DNA of 22,922 nt from a virus. The translations under genes and the position numbers were made by a program. Below, in pieces: positions 1 through 9,600 of the stretch. The DNA lies in the IMG/VR virus record IMGVR_UViG_3300030380_003003, positions 1-22,922 of that record. The stretch is one strand, 5' to 3'. Numbering within the stretch: the first letter of the stretch is position 1; the number at the start of each line of letters is the position of its first letter. The notes beneath the pieces are model-generated. The model made no database searches. It had not been told where the DNA came from and saw nothing but the letters and a program-made list of their open reading frames with translations.

Positions 1-1358
1 CTCGTAGTTCCTATTCCAACGCTTGCTCCATCAATAATCATGCGTTCAGTTCCGCCAGTATCAAACCTTATTTTGTCCTCGTCAGAACTTTCTTCGACCA
101 TTACTTTAGTATCGCCATCAGCGTCTGATAACTGTATGGCAGAGTTTATTTGCCCGACAGCGATTGACATAACTTCAACAGATACACCGTTTGCTGGGGC
201 CTCAGTTAGCGTCAAAGTTGTACCGCTAACGCTATAAGTCGCTTTTTCCTGATAGACTCCACCGACATACACTTGTGTATTGTTTTCGTTAGCTGGAGCT
301 GCTGCTAAAGTAAAAGCAGTAGTCGAACCATTACCTGTAAACTCATCTATTAAAACACTGGAAGCCGCAGCGCTAATATCTAAAACTGTATGCGTAATAG
401 CTTCTACTGCTGTTCCTGTTGGTGGAGCCGTAGAAAAAGTTAGTGTCTGGCCTGAAATACTGTAAGTGCTTTTGTTTTGATAAGTACCGTCTATGTAAAC
501 TTGTACGTTGTTTTCGCTCACAGGAGTTACTCCTAAATCTAAAGTAGTATCACTGTTATCTCCTGTCATGGTTGCAATAACCATGTTTGCTCCTTGTAAA
601 TTACTTAGAGCAGAATATATTGTTACCTCCCTACCAGAGGCTGGAGCTGTACTTAGCGTAACAGTCGTGCCCGAAACGCTATAAGAATTATGTGCTTGGA
701 ATACCCCGTCTATAAAAACTAATAATTGTTTCTCATCTTGTACTGCATTTGAAATAGTAAAAGCAGTCGTAGAAGCATTTGCAGTCGTATAAGTATTAGT
801 TACAAGAAAATCTGAACCATCTGCTAGATCACCCCAAGCATTTGTATAACCCTCAAACTTACCCGTTGTTGAGTTATATCTTAAATAACCTGCTTCTGGA
901 GATCCGGGTCTCTGTGCAGTCGTACCTACAGGGACGTGTAAAGAATCTGTTTGTGAGCCTAAATCAAGAGATACCTCAGGAGTTGAGTCACCAAAACCCA
1001 TTTTATTACTTGATAAAGTAATATCATTACCAGAGAGGTTGAAAGTATCAACCATCCCTGCTGTCAATCTAAGTTCTACTTTATCGCCTGAACTAAAAGC
1101 TCTAGCAGTAGTTCCCTCTTGAGCTCTAACTACAGTTAAATTTTGATTACCTGCATTACCAGATGAAAAAGTAACTTTTACTATTTCATTATTGGTATCG
1201 TCATCAAGAGTAACAAAGAAAAAATTATCGGTTGCAGAGTCTGTTGGATCGGCAACAGGAAATACACTACCCTCCGTCACCGGAATGGTAGTCGTAGAAT
1301 TATTTACCCCACTAGATAGCGTGGTTTTGGCATTGTTCTTAAACGCAAGGCCCGTCAC
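1..1358 (-). CDS. Tail fiber-like protein with beta-rich repeats (3' part outside window)
   Basis: The frame is open from a GTG at 1358 to the window edge, giving at least 452 residues. The GTG is chosen because a strong Shine-Dalgarno (TAGGAGGA, 1366-1373) sits 7 nt upstream and follows the previous gene's stop. The protein begins MTGLAFKNNAKTTL. Near the middle it has the motif VPVGTTAQRPGSP, followed by GYLRYNSTTGKFEGY, a block I recognise from marine phage tail and fiber proteins. Three repeats follow, each with a core like VYIDGxYQxxxTYSxSG, then TLTxxxAPxxG. The last visible residues, SVGIGTT, resemble the stretch that often precedes a C-terminal trimerisation or chaperone region in fibers. 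It is probably a distal tail fiber or adhesin, in the position of T7 gp17. Fiber role is inferred from composition and position; receptor and full length are unknown. Confidence 0.75.
   Translation of the reverse strand, partial: MTGLAFKNNAKTTLSSGVNNSTTTIPVTEGSVFPVADPTDSATDNFFFVTLDDDTNNEIVKVTFSSGNAGNQNLTVVRAQEGTTARAFSSGDKVELRLTAGMVDTFNLSGNDITLSSNKMGFGDSTPEVSLDLGSQTDSLHVPVGTTAQRPGSPEAGYLRYNSTTGKFEGYTNAWGDLADGSDFLVTNTYTTANASTTAFTISNAVQDEKQLLVFIDGVFQAHNSYSVSGTTVTLSTAPASGREVTIYSALSNLQGANMVIATMTGDNSDTTLDLGVTPVSENNVQVYIDGTYQNKSTYSISGQTLTFSTAPPTGTAVEAITHTVLDISAAASSVLIDEFTGNGSTTAFTLAAAPANENNTQVYVGGVYQEKATYSVSGTTLTLTEAPANGVSVEVMSIAVGQINSAIQLSDADGDTKVMVEESSDEDKIRFDTGGTERMIIDGASVGIGTT
175..783 (-). repeat. 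Three diverged protein-level repeats in the fiber gene
   Basis: Three units of roughly 55-75 codons start near 783, 569 and 344 on the minus strand. Each carries a core of the form V(Y/F)(I/V)(D/G)GxxQ, then an 8-12 residue gap, SGxTLT, AP and G. The cores read VFIDGVFQ, VYIDGTYQ and VYVGGVYQ. Similarity is clear in protein and weak in DNA, so the duplication is old or gene conversion is not active. The units probably form successive beta domains along the fiber shaft. Confidence 0.7.
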
Positions 1359-1365
1359 AGTTAAG

Positions 1366-1373
1366 TCCTCCTA
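1366..1373 (-). promoter_or_regulatory. Shine-Dalgarno deciding a GTG start
   Basis: TAGGAGGA on the minus strand lies 7 nt before the GTG at 1358. No ATG in this frame has a comparable site, so it fixes the start of the fiber gene. It overlaps the last base region of the preceding 141-aa gene's stop, leaving only 15 nt between the two genes. Confidence 0.8.
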
Positions 1374-1799
1374 TTAGCTGACTGTAACTGTCCAGGTAAT
1401 TGTCATAGAGTCAGATGAACCTTTGTTAACTACAGAAAATTCTGTACGGCAAAGTAAAGTACCGCTAGAAGAAGCGTTCAAAATACCTGCTTCTGTAACT
1501 GCCCCAGTACCCGTGCCAGCTGCAAAAGTAGCCACGTAAGTTACTACAGCACCAGATACAGTGGTACTTGTAAGAGCAACTCTTCCAAGTTCAGTTTCTA
1601 ATGCAGTATCGCCAGCTGCAGGGTTGGTAGTACCAGAACCAATAGCCATGTGCGACATAGCAGTCGCTGTGGCATCTTTCATTCTAGAGGCTACATAACC
1701 TTTTCCAGCAGTAACAACAAGGTTATCAACTTCTTGTACGACTTCATCGTTAAGGGCAATTGATAACTTACCTTTTAGTTTTAACCCATCATTTATCAT
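1374..1799 (-). CDS. Small tail-associated structural protein, 141 aa
   Basis: ATG at 1799 has a GGAG-containing site about 8 nt upstream, and the preceding gene stops 12 nt before it. The protein is rich in Ser, Thr, Ala, Gly and Val with few charged residues, as expected of a beta-sandwich. It begins with LKLKGKLSIALNDEVVQEV and ends with MTITWTVTVS. Central segments include MSHMAIGSGTT and LETELGRVAL. I recognise this as a type of short protein placed next to tail fibers in marine phages, but cannot give a firm family name. It lies between the repeat/cupredoxin gene and the fiber gene, so a tail or fiber-attachment part is the likely role. No enzyme motif is visible. Confidence 0.7.
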   Translation of the reverse strand: MINDGLKLKGKLSIALNDEVVQEVDNLVVTAGKGYVASRMKDATATAMSHMAIGSGTTNPAAGDTALETELGRVALTSTTVSGAVVTYVATFAAGTGTGAVTEAGILNASSSGTLLCRTEFSVVNKGSSDSMTITWTVTVS

Positions 1800-1811
1800 G
1801 TGTTAGCTCCG

Positions 1812-3284
1812 TTAATTTAATACACTAGTGTTAAGCGCTGCAGTATTAAGTACACTAGAAGCTCCAGATACAAATGTAATACTCAGCGATTCGGATATTG
1901 TAGCACTATCTGAAAGAGATTTGCTAAAAGTTAAAGATTGAATAGCCTCACTTAAATTAGGGGTGTCCGTAATCACCTGTCCCGGATTAACAAAAGGCGT
2001 ATCTGACATGGTTATACTGTCCGCAAACGCTGTAGCAAAAGCCAATGCAGCCGATTCCGATATGCTTGGGGCATCACTAGGAAAGGGTTGAGTGGTTACA
2101 ACTACTTGAGTACCGTTTACACCATCAGTTCCGTCATCAACTGTAAGCACGTTACCTTTAACAATATTTATATCTGTTCGTAAATCATCACTAGCGCTAG
2201 CAGTATCATCTAAGGTGTAAGCATCTGCTAAAACGGTTGCATAACTGAAAACTAGGGCTTCTGTAACACTAAAGTCTCCTGCTGCACTTATATTAGCCGC
2301 TCCTCCCATGCCTGAGTGAATACTACAGTAGTAATACAGTGCACTAGGCGTAGATCCGGTCACTTGTATACGTGTGTACGCACCTGAAGATCCTGGGGAT
2401 CCGTTTGTAGTAACATTAGTGGTGTATTCGCTACCACCACTGTGCGTACCATTGGATGTAGTAGAAAGACGTAAGGGGTGTCCTGAGTTACTAGAATCAG
2501 CCTGATCGAAGGTGTACGTGGCGCCTACCTTCAGTTGTACAGTGGCTTGTTGAGTGCCATCTATAAAGTATTTATTACCGCTACCTGTGCTGACTACTGT
2601 TACTACAAAGGTTTGGTCAGAGGCAGTAGAATCATCCACAGCTTTACCTATGGCTTTTACTTCGCTTTCAGACAAGGTAGAGCTATCTGATTGCCCTGTT
2701 TCAAAGCCTAATGCTGGTGCATCGCTTATTGTTGCCGTTTCTGCTTGCGCACTAGAAAAACTTAATACAGGGCTCTCGCTAACTGTAGCACTATCAGCTT
2801 GAGCACTTGAAAAAGATAATACTGAGGACTCACTTACAGTTGCACTATCAGCTTGTGATGTAGAAAAAGCCAACGCTGCGGACTCACTTACAGTTGGTGT
2901 ATCCGTAAACGCTCGTACGTAAGTAACAACTCTAGCTAAAGATTCAGAAATAGTAGGCGTATCAGACAGTCCTTTGCCTACGGTCAATACGGCTTCTTCA
3001 CTAACGCTAGTTGTATCGCTTGCTGCTTTAGAGAAACTAACAACAGGAGTGTCGGTAAGTGAAATTATGATTGCGTTTGGATGCCCTGAAGTAAAGAACA
3101 AGTCTTTAGAATCAGCGTCTAAGAATACGTTAGCAGCTGCTAAATTAACAAAAGTTAAGTCTTGCTCTAAGCCAACAAAGCTTAGATCGGTTTTTATGTT
3201 TTGAAAACTAGTTACCGGCTCTAACGAGTCGGTATCTATAATAATTCTTAGATCAGTATGATCTACTGTAAATTTGAACGCCAT
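1812..3284 (-). CDS. Tail protein with 18-aa repeats and a cupredoxin-like copper domain, 490 aa
   Basis: The N-terminus (1-85) is a unique domain starting MAFKFTVDHTDLRI. Residues 86-225 are repeats of the form D-S/T-x-T-V-S-E-S; five consecutive units (127-216) are exactly 18 residues. Residues about 226-336 resemble a cupredoxin: YFIDGTQQ, then GHPLRLS (H269), then YYYCSIHSGMGG (C320, H323, M326). This is the His...Cys-x2-His-x2-Met ligand pattern of amicyanin-type blue copper proteins. SES-type repeats resume in 337-490. The start overlaps the previous stop as TAATG with no clear Shine-Dalgarno, so translation is probably coupled. It lies between a BppU-like protein and fiber proteins, which makes it a likely virion tail or fiber component. 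Copper binding is predicted from ligands only; a structural role without metal is possible. Confidence 0.8.
   Translation of the reverse strand: MAFKFTVDHTDLRIIIDTDSLEPVTSFQNIKTDLSFVGLEQDLTFVNLAAANVFLDADSKDLFFTSGHPNAIIISLTDTPVVSFSKAASDTTSVSEEAVLTVGKGLSDTPTISESLARVVTYVRAFTDTPTVSESAALAFSTSQADSATVSESSVLSFSSAQADSATVSESPVLSFSSAQAETATISDAPALGFETGQSDSSTLSESEVKAIGKAVDDSTASDQTFVVTVVSTGSGNKYFIDGTQQATVQLKVGATYTFDQADSSNSGHPLRLSTTSNGTHSGGSEYTTNVTTNGSPGSSGAYTRIQVTGSTPSALYYYCSIHSGMGGAANISAAGDFSVTEALVFSYATVLADAYTLDDTASASDDLRTDINIVKGNVLTVDDGTDGVNGTQVVVTTQPFPSDAPSISESAALAFATAFADSITMSDTPFVNPGQVITDTPNLSEAIQSLTFSKSLSDSATISESLSITFVSGASSVLNTAALNTSVLN
2277..2609 (-). other. Cupredoxin-like domain within the 490-aa tail protein
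   Basis: Encodes about residues 226-336. Visible are the N-terminal strand region VVSTGSGNKYFIDG, the first His ligand in SGHPLRL, an 18-residue Gly/Ser/Thr-rich stretch, and the closing loop C-S-I-H-S-G-M. The C-x2-H-x2-M spacing equals that of amicyanin rather than plastocyanin. No signal peptide precedes it, in line with a virion protein. Confidence 0.72.
2637..2906 (-). repeat. Five tandem 54-bp (18-codon) repeats
   Basis: The 270-bp segment divides exactly into five 54-bp units encoding (T/A/S)(D/E)xxTxS-containing 18-mers; the second and third protein units, ADSATVSESSVLSFSSAQ and ADSATVSESPVLSFSSAQ, differ at one residue. The outer units are more diverged. Less regular copies occur before and after this block. 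The similarity of the inner pair suggests recent duplication or slippage and possible length variation between relatives. Confidence 0.85.
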
Positions 3285-3658
3285 TAATCAAAATCATCTC
3301 TTACTTTGAATTTGACTAAATCTTGTACGGTCTGTATTCCACCACCGCTTGTAGTGTGTTCTATTTCACCTTCGTACGTTCCAGCAGCTGTCCAAGTGCC
3401 CGTTGGAAACACCACTGCACAAGTTCCAGCAGAAGCATCTGTAATTGAAGCAGTTATTGTAGATAAAACAGTAGTTTTGCCTACCTCACGTATTCTTAAC
3501 TTAACAGTTGCACCCGATAAAGAAACGGGTGCCCATGTAGTACTATCATCTGGATCTAAAGTTTTACCACTAGCCGCAGAGTTACTGTCTTTCAACGTAA
3601 AATTAAGTTGAGGTAAAGTGTCCCCAACCACTAGTTTTATTGTATTCGAATATGCCAT
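3284..3658 (-). CDS. BppU N-terminal-like tail/baseplate protein, 124 aa
   Basis: ATG at 3658 follows a good site (GAGGT, about 5 nt upstream). The N-terminus IKLVVGDTLPQLNFTLKD, a later SLSGATVKLRIREVG, and a C-terminal GTYEGEIEHT with VQDLVKFKVRDD match the pattern of the BppU/baseplate upper protein N-terminal domain. In that family an Ig-like beta domain attaches receptor-binding proteins to the tail. The size fits this single domain with nothing added. It is the first gene after the giant ejection protein and precedes the repeat and fiber genes, so it may be an adaptor joining fibers to the tail. Family assignment is by motif recognition; the exact attachment point is inferred. Confidence 0.65.
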   Translation of the reverse strand: MAYSNTIKLVVGDTLPQLNFTLKDSNSAASGKTLDPDDSTTWAPVSLSGATVKLRIREVGKTTVLSTITASITDASAGTCAVVFPTGTWTAAGTYEGEIEHTTSGGGIQTVQDLVKFKVRDDFD

Positions 3659-3682
3659 AGTTACCTCATTATATAGTATTTA

Positions 3683-6600
3683 TTAGTCATAACCAGCAGC
3701 TCCAAAATACGGCACATAATCCCATACATTACCCCTACCTTCTATAATATCTATAACTCTTTCAGGAGTAGGGCCAAGTAAAGGTGTAAAGAAAGTATCT
3801 CCATACAAATCAGCTTCCATTGCAGGTATAAGTAATCCATATCTACCAGTAACACCCGACCTGTCTACAATATCAAACATGTAAGTAGGCCAAGTCATAT
3901 CATCAGATCTAAATACTTTTGGATTCCCTCCTTGTAACACGTATTTTAAAAGCTCTCTTAATTCTAACCCTAACATTGCTAAAGGTAGCATTGTAGCTAA
4001 CATAATAAGTAAAGGAGTCATGGCTCCTATAGTGCCAGTATACTTAGCTTCTCTTTTCATGTTGTTATATACATTTTCTCCAAAAACTTTTCCAAATGAA
4101 TAATAAAAAGGTTTAAGTTGTGCTAACAAAGCGAAAAAAGGATTGTTCATCCAAATAGTCCTCTGGGCTGCGTTAGGTTTTAACATCATTTCTCCAACCA
4201 ACATGTTAATTGCATCTCTAAATTTAACAGTAGTAGCATCTGTTCTAAATGCTTTATCGTACTCTACAAAACTTTTAGGCGCTCCTTGAAAAAATCCAAT
4301 TTTGTCCATCGCATATTTAGCTTCTCTAGCAGTCAATCCAATATTATCTAAACGTTCTATAGACTTTTTGTCGCCGGCTAGAGCTCTTTTAGTATCAGCT
4401 TCTATTGCATACAACGCTACCAACCCTGCATTTCTATTCAAATGGTTCATCATCTTTGTAATAAAAATACTCTTAAAGAATAATTTAGAATATCTAGCAG
4501 TAGTATCAGTCATCCATCCTAAATCTCCTGCGTAGATACTTGCTTCAATTGCTTGGCTAATCCCCATTTGCCCAACAGCTCTCATCATGTTGTTAACTTC
4601 ATCTTTGTTTCTAAGGTTTCTTATAATAGCTTTTGTGGTTAATCCAAACCCTTCTAAATTACCTCGTTGTATTATTGGTCCAACAAATTCTGGAAGAGTA
4701 GATAAAGAACTGAAAGTAAGAAAAGTAACTTGATTAAGTAAAGCAGCACCAGCTTGGAAATTTCTAAGTACAGGCATATTGTTTATATTCATTCCCGCTT
4801 TTCCTAGTATCGCACTCAAAGCATATGTAGCTTCAATAGGATCAGGCACTTTCGGGTTAAGCCAAGCCTCTGCTGTCGCAGCTCTCCAACCTCGCATGTC
4901 GTATTTGTCTTCATCAAATTTTAGTTTTTCTTCTGCAGGTAATCCTTCATTATTATTTTTTAAACGCTCTCTTTGTTCTGCACGCGTTTCCATGTCTGCA
5001 AAAGTTTGTAAAAAATCTGTTTTTACTTCTTGAGTTTTAGAAGTAAAAGTTTTTTGGCTAACTAGGCCACGCGCTCTTTCTATTTCTTTATCAGTTAAAA
5101 GATGTCGTACTTTTTCATTAAAAACAATTTTGTTAGTAATACTTCTTAGGGCAAAAATTTGCGAGTCTACAATATCAGTTAACAACTCATTTTCTAGCAA
5201 TCTATGAGTAGGTATATTTTTCAATACCCTTTGTCTACTAGGCGACATACCGACTGCTACTGAAGAAACCATAGGGTTTATTTCAACTTCTTCCTTAGCT
5301 AAATAAGCCCCTGTTTCTCTATTTTGAATCATCTCATCAACAGTTTTTGTCGCCTCACTTTTATTAATATTGTTGTTATATTGCATAACTAAAGCAATAA
5401 GACTGTTACGATGAAAAGAAGAGTTACTTAACTTATCAATGTCATAGTTCCTACTTAAGTCAAAATTATCCATGGTAGACAATTGAGCTTCTTGCATGTC
5501 AAGTTTCACTCTCCTAAAAATAGGCCATAAAGCTAAAGTTGTCAGCCTTGCTTTCCTTACCCCATTTCCAGCATTAGGCAACCCGGAACGATATTCAGGG
5601 TCTTCTAATTGTTTTTGTAGCTCTACCTCTCCTAAAGCGTCCATGTCTTCAGAATAATGAGTAAAAGCTTTTTTAAGCTGTCTTCTACCTTTAGGACTAA
5701 TCTCGTTATCATCGAAATTAATTCCAAATTTTTTATCGCCTAAAGGAATGTTAAGTGCTTGTATTAAAGGTTCAAATAAATTGTTTAAAACCCTGTTAAA
5801 CTTTTGATCTTTTTCTTGAATAAAACCGAGCCCTTGTCCTTTTTGTTGAGTTTCTTTATACACAGCATCAATGAAAGCCTGAGTAAAACCCACTGTTTGC
5901 AAATATCTAATATTTGAACCAAATACTTTTTTAAGTAGTCTGTTAAATTCTTTTATTATTTGATTACTAGATAAAGAGCTATTAAAAATTTTATCCACTT
6001 TAGTTTGTATCTCTTCTCCAGACATATCTCTAATAATTGGATCTTGGTTTTTTAAATCTTCAAAAATCTCAAAAGTAGCTTGCCTTCCGCTACCTCTATC
6101 TTTGTAAGTACCAGCAAAATCTTCAGCTACAGACACAATTAAATTATTTATATTGTCAGTAGTTGGTTTTGTTGTTCGTCTTAAAATATTCCTAATAAAT
6201 TTCATTTTAGATTCGTTAGAATATCTTTTCATTCTTCTAACTAAACCAGCTACATAAGCTTTTTCTCGTGCAGATACTGTTGCAACTTTAGGCGCTTGTT
6301 TAAGAACCACACTAGCTACGTTATCAGCAATTTTTTCTTCAAAGCCATATTTTTCTTTGTACTGTTTAGGAGCGTCTTCTTTATCTCTTTCTTGTTTAAA
6401 CTCATCAAGTAAAGCTTTTCCAAAAGAAGTGTCAGGAGTAATTCTAGTTTCATGGTATTCATGGAAAAAAGAATGTCCAAAAGAATGGAATAATCCAGCT
6501 AATACCACACCCTCTACCTCAGAAAGTTCTACTGAAGCTGTGCTTTTTGGATCTCTAGCTAAAGCTTCATTTAATTGAGAAGTATATTTTTGAGGGTTTT

Positions 6601-9600
6601 TTAAAACAATAATATCTAAACCTTTATACAACAGCATAGTTTCTGGTCTAAATAAATCGTCTCTGAATGATTTTTCCTCTCCCTCTCTAACACCGTTAAT
6701 TAACTCATCTACTTTTACATTTAGATGCGGGTCGTCAAAGATAATAGGTTTGTCTTCGAACATTACATAGATTCTTCTATTACCTAACCCTAGTGTTTGC
6801 ACTGCTACATTACTTAATATATTAATAGGGTCTACAAGTTGCCCTACTTTACTTAAGTTAAACCCTTGGTTCTGGGCTATCTCTGTTCTTAAGTTATATA
6901 AATCGGTAGCGTCTGGAAAAGCGGTTTTTGCATTTCTTTTCAATCTATTTAAAAGATTTACTTCGTCAGCTTCTAAATTATTTTTTCGTAACAGATCTAA
7001 TATTTGTCTAGAAATACCTTGACCATCTACATTACTAATATCTTTATATTGAGAACTAACTCTGTCTTCTACAAAAACGCCAGGGCCATCTGAAACTCCT
7101 ACTCTACCTACAACTCGTTCACCGTTTATTTGTTGTAAAGTTATTTTAGGGTTGTAAGTAGATGCAGTTTTTTCTCTTATAAAGTCAAACTCCTGCATTT
7201 CTTCATCGCCGAACGCACCGCGCACATCATCATTAAAATTATCTAGCTTACCCTCTTCATCCCCAAATAAGTCACTAATGTTCATGACCTCTTGTGCATA
7301 ATCTTCTTGGATTAAAAATTTATTTTGCCTAGCTATTGACTCAAGTATCTCTAGTTTTTCTTCTAAACTAGGGAAAAAATAAAGCCCTGGATTCTTAATA
7401 GCTGCTTCTACATATTCTTGTTTAGCTTGTCTGTAGTCAGAAGTACGCCTGTCGAGCTGTGTAAGATTAGCTACAGTTCGTAACGCATCGTCCAATATTT
7501 TTTCGTAATCTACGGTTTTACTTAAAGCAGGAGCTGCCTCACCAGATCCAGCAATGTTTAGTCTTTTTATTTTATTATCAGTTAAAAACTGAATTATTTC
7601 TTGCTCTGATTTAGGATTGAGCAATACTGGAATATTAACCCTATCTGCTATTCTTTTAGTTAAAGCAGTTCCAGGACTTAATCCACCATCAGGGCCAACA
7701 TCAGAAAATAAAATAACTCCATCCGAACTTTTTACTACAAGCTCTGTTCTTTCTTTGTAGCCGAGCTTTAATACCACTGCGCGGCTTGTTGGATTAATGT
7801 TTGTTTTTAATGTGGTGTTTAAAAATTCTACTTCTTCTTGTAAAGACTTAAACTCTTCTGTGCCAACTAATTCAGGGAACAACATTTTAATTTCTTTAGC
7901 CTGTGTTCTTGGTACACTTATTTTCTTTTTACCTCTACCTTTGGTAGTACCAGCGAATACACCGTATAAAGGTATATTATGTTTTAAAGCTAATTTAGCC
8001 CCAGCCGCATCAACTCCAATCTGCATACCGCTAGTAATTTGTATATCTTTCTGTAAATCATTTAAATTTAAACGCTCACTAATAGCACGGTCTCCCGCTT
8101 TTAAATTATTTTGTTGTAAAAAAGCAGAAGTTACCGCTAGGTCAAGCTCTTCTAACGTATAATCAGGGTCAGGAATTCCTTCTTTGTAGTAGTCGCTGTT
8201 TATATCTTCTAATTGAGGGTCTGTAATTTTTCTTTGTAAACCGACTATTTGTTTAACTAAATTAAGTTTTCTTAGTTTTTGTCTTTTTCTGTAATAAGGA
8301 GTTTGATTAAAGTTTTCAACTAATTCTTTTGCCGACTTAAATGATTTACTCGCGCTATCATAATATATAGGCAAATTAAGTAAATCGAACTGTGTTTTTC
8401 CTACCCCTTTCTTTCTCATAAATTCTACCGAACCTACTTCGCTTAATTCTTTTATAATCTTAGGTAAAGAAAGTTTTTTTAAAATTGGAGCGTTAAAAGT
8501 ATGAAGATTTTTATGATTATTAAGGACCGTAGGCTCAAGAGCAAAAAGATCTTTTCCCAATTCTTGTGCTATGCTTTTTATAGGGATTGTTTGGTAAGCA
8601 AAACCATCGGGAGTTAGCGTTTTATATTGAAAAAGAATTTCAGCTTCTTTGTCATTTTGATCTTTAAAACTAGTTAAGTATTTTTGTTCTAATAAAGTAG
8701 CAAAGCCCATGGCTACTCTATAAGTGTATGGTATTGTTTCTTTTTCTATGCTGTCTAATTTAGAATCAAAAATTGCAGTTCCTGCAGATAAAACATCATT
8801 AAAAGATAAAACTTGGTCTACCTCTTGTCCGTTTGTATAAGTTCTTTTTACCCAACTAAACTGCATAGCATTCTTACCTGGAGTTTTATAATAACTTCCA
8901 TAAAGAACTTGATTGTTTAAAAAAGCTTTTTCAGTAGCAGTGCTCATAGCAGTTTGCACAGCTTTCTCTGGGGTCATACCTGAGAACTTATCGTTATACA
9001 ATTCAGGTAAAGACTCTGCAGTTCTTTCTTTCAAAATAACTTGGTAGTTATCTTCTATCTTTAAACCTAACGCATCACTATTAGTTCTTACAAAAGCTAA
9101 AAGTTCTTTTGCTGTAGAAGCACCAAAACGTTGTTCTAATACAATAGTAGGTATAGTTTTTTGTCTTGCTCCTTGTTCTTTTGGTTTTTTAAACAAGCTT
9201 TTTAAATTGCTTATGTAGTCTTGTGCTTTAACTAAGTCAAACTCGTCAGAACTCATAATAAAATTAGGTCCGACTGTCGCATCAGGAGAAGCTAACCCAA
9301 CTAAATTAGCTAAAGAAATAGAATCTTTTTTAAATATGTTATCGACAGTAGGTATAATTACAGCACTAGTAGCTATACGAAAAACAGAATTTGGGTCTGC
9401 CTCGGAAGCTCGAATATAATTTTTTAAAATAGCAGCATTTGCTTTGTTTATCTCAGGATCTACTAAAGAAAACTCAGCCCCATCAATATAGTCAGCTAAT
9501 ACCGAACTTACAGAAGGCCCGCTGTTTAATCCAAATTGTCTTAAAGGAATACCGTCTACTTCCGCTCGTTGTAAAATACTTTCTCTTGCTAATTGTTTAG

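Noticed and set aside
2637-2906. CRISPR-like array from regular 54-bp spacing
   Set aside because: The repeats are contiguous coding units without unique spacers.
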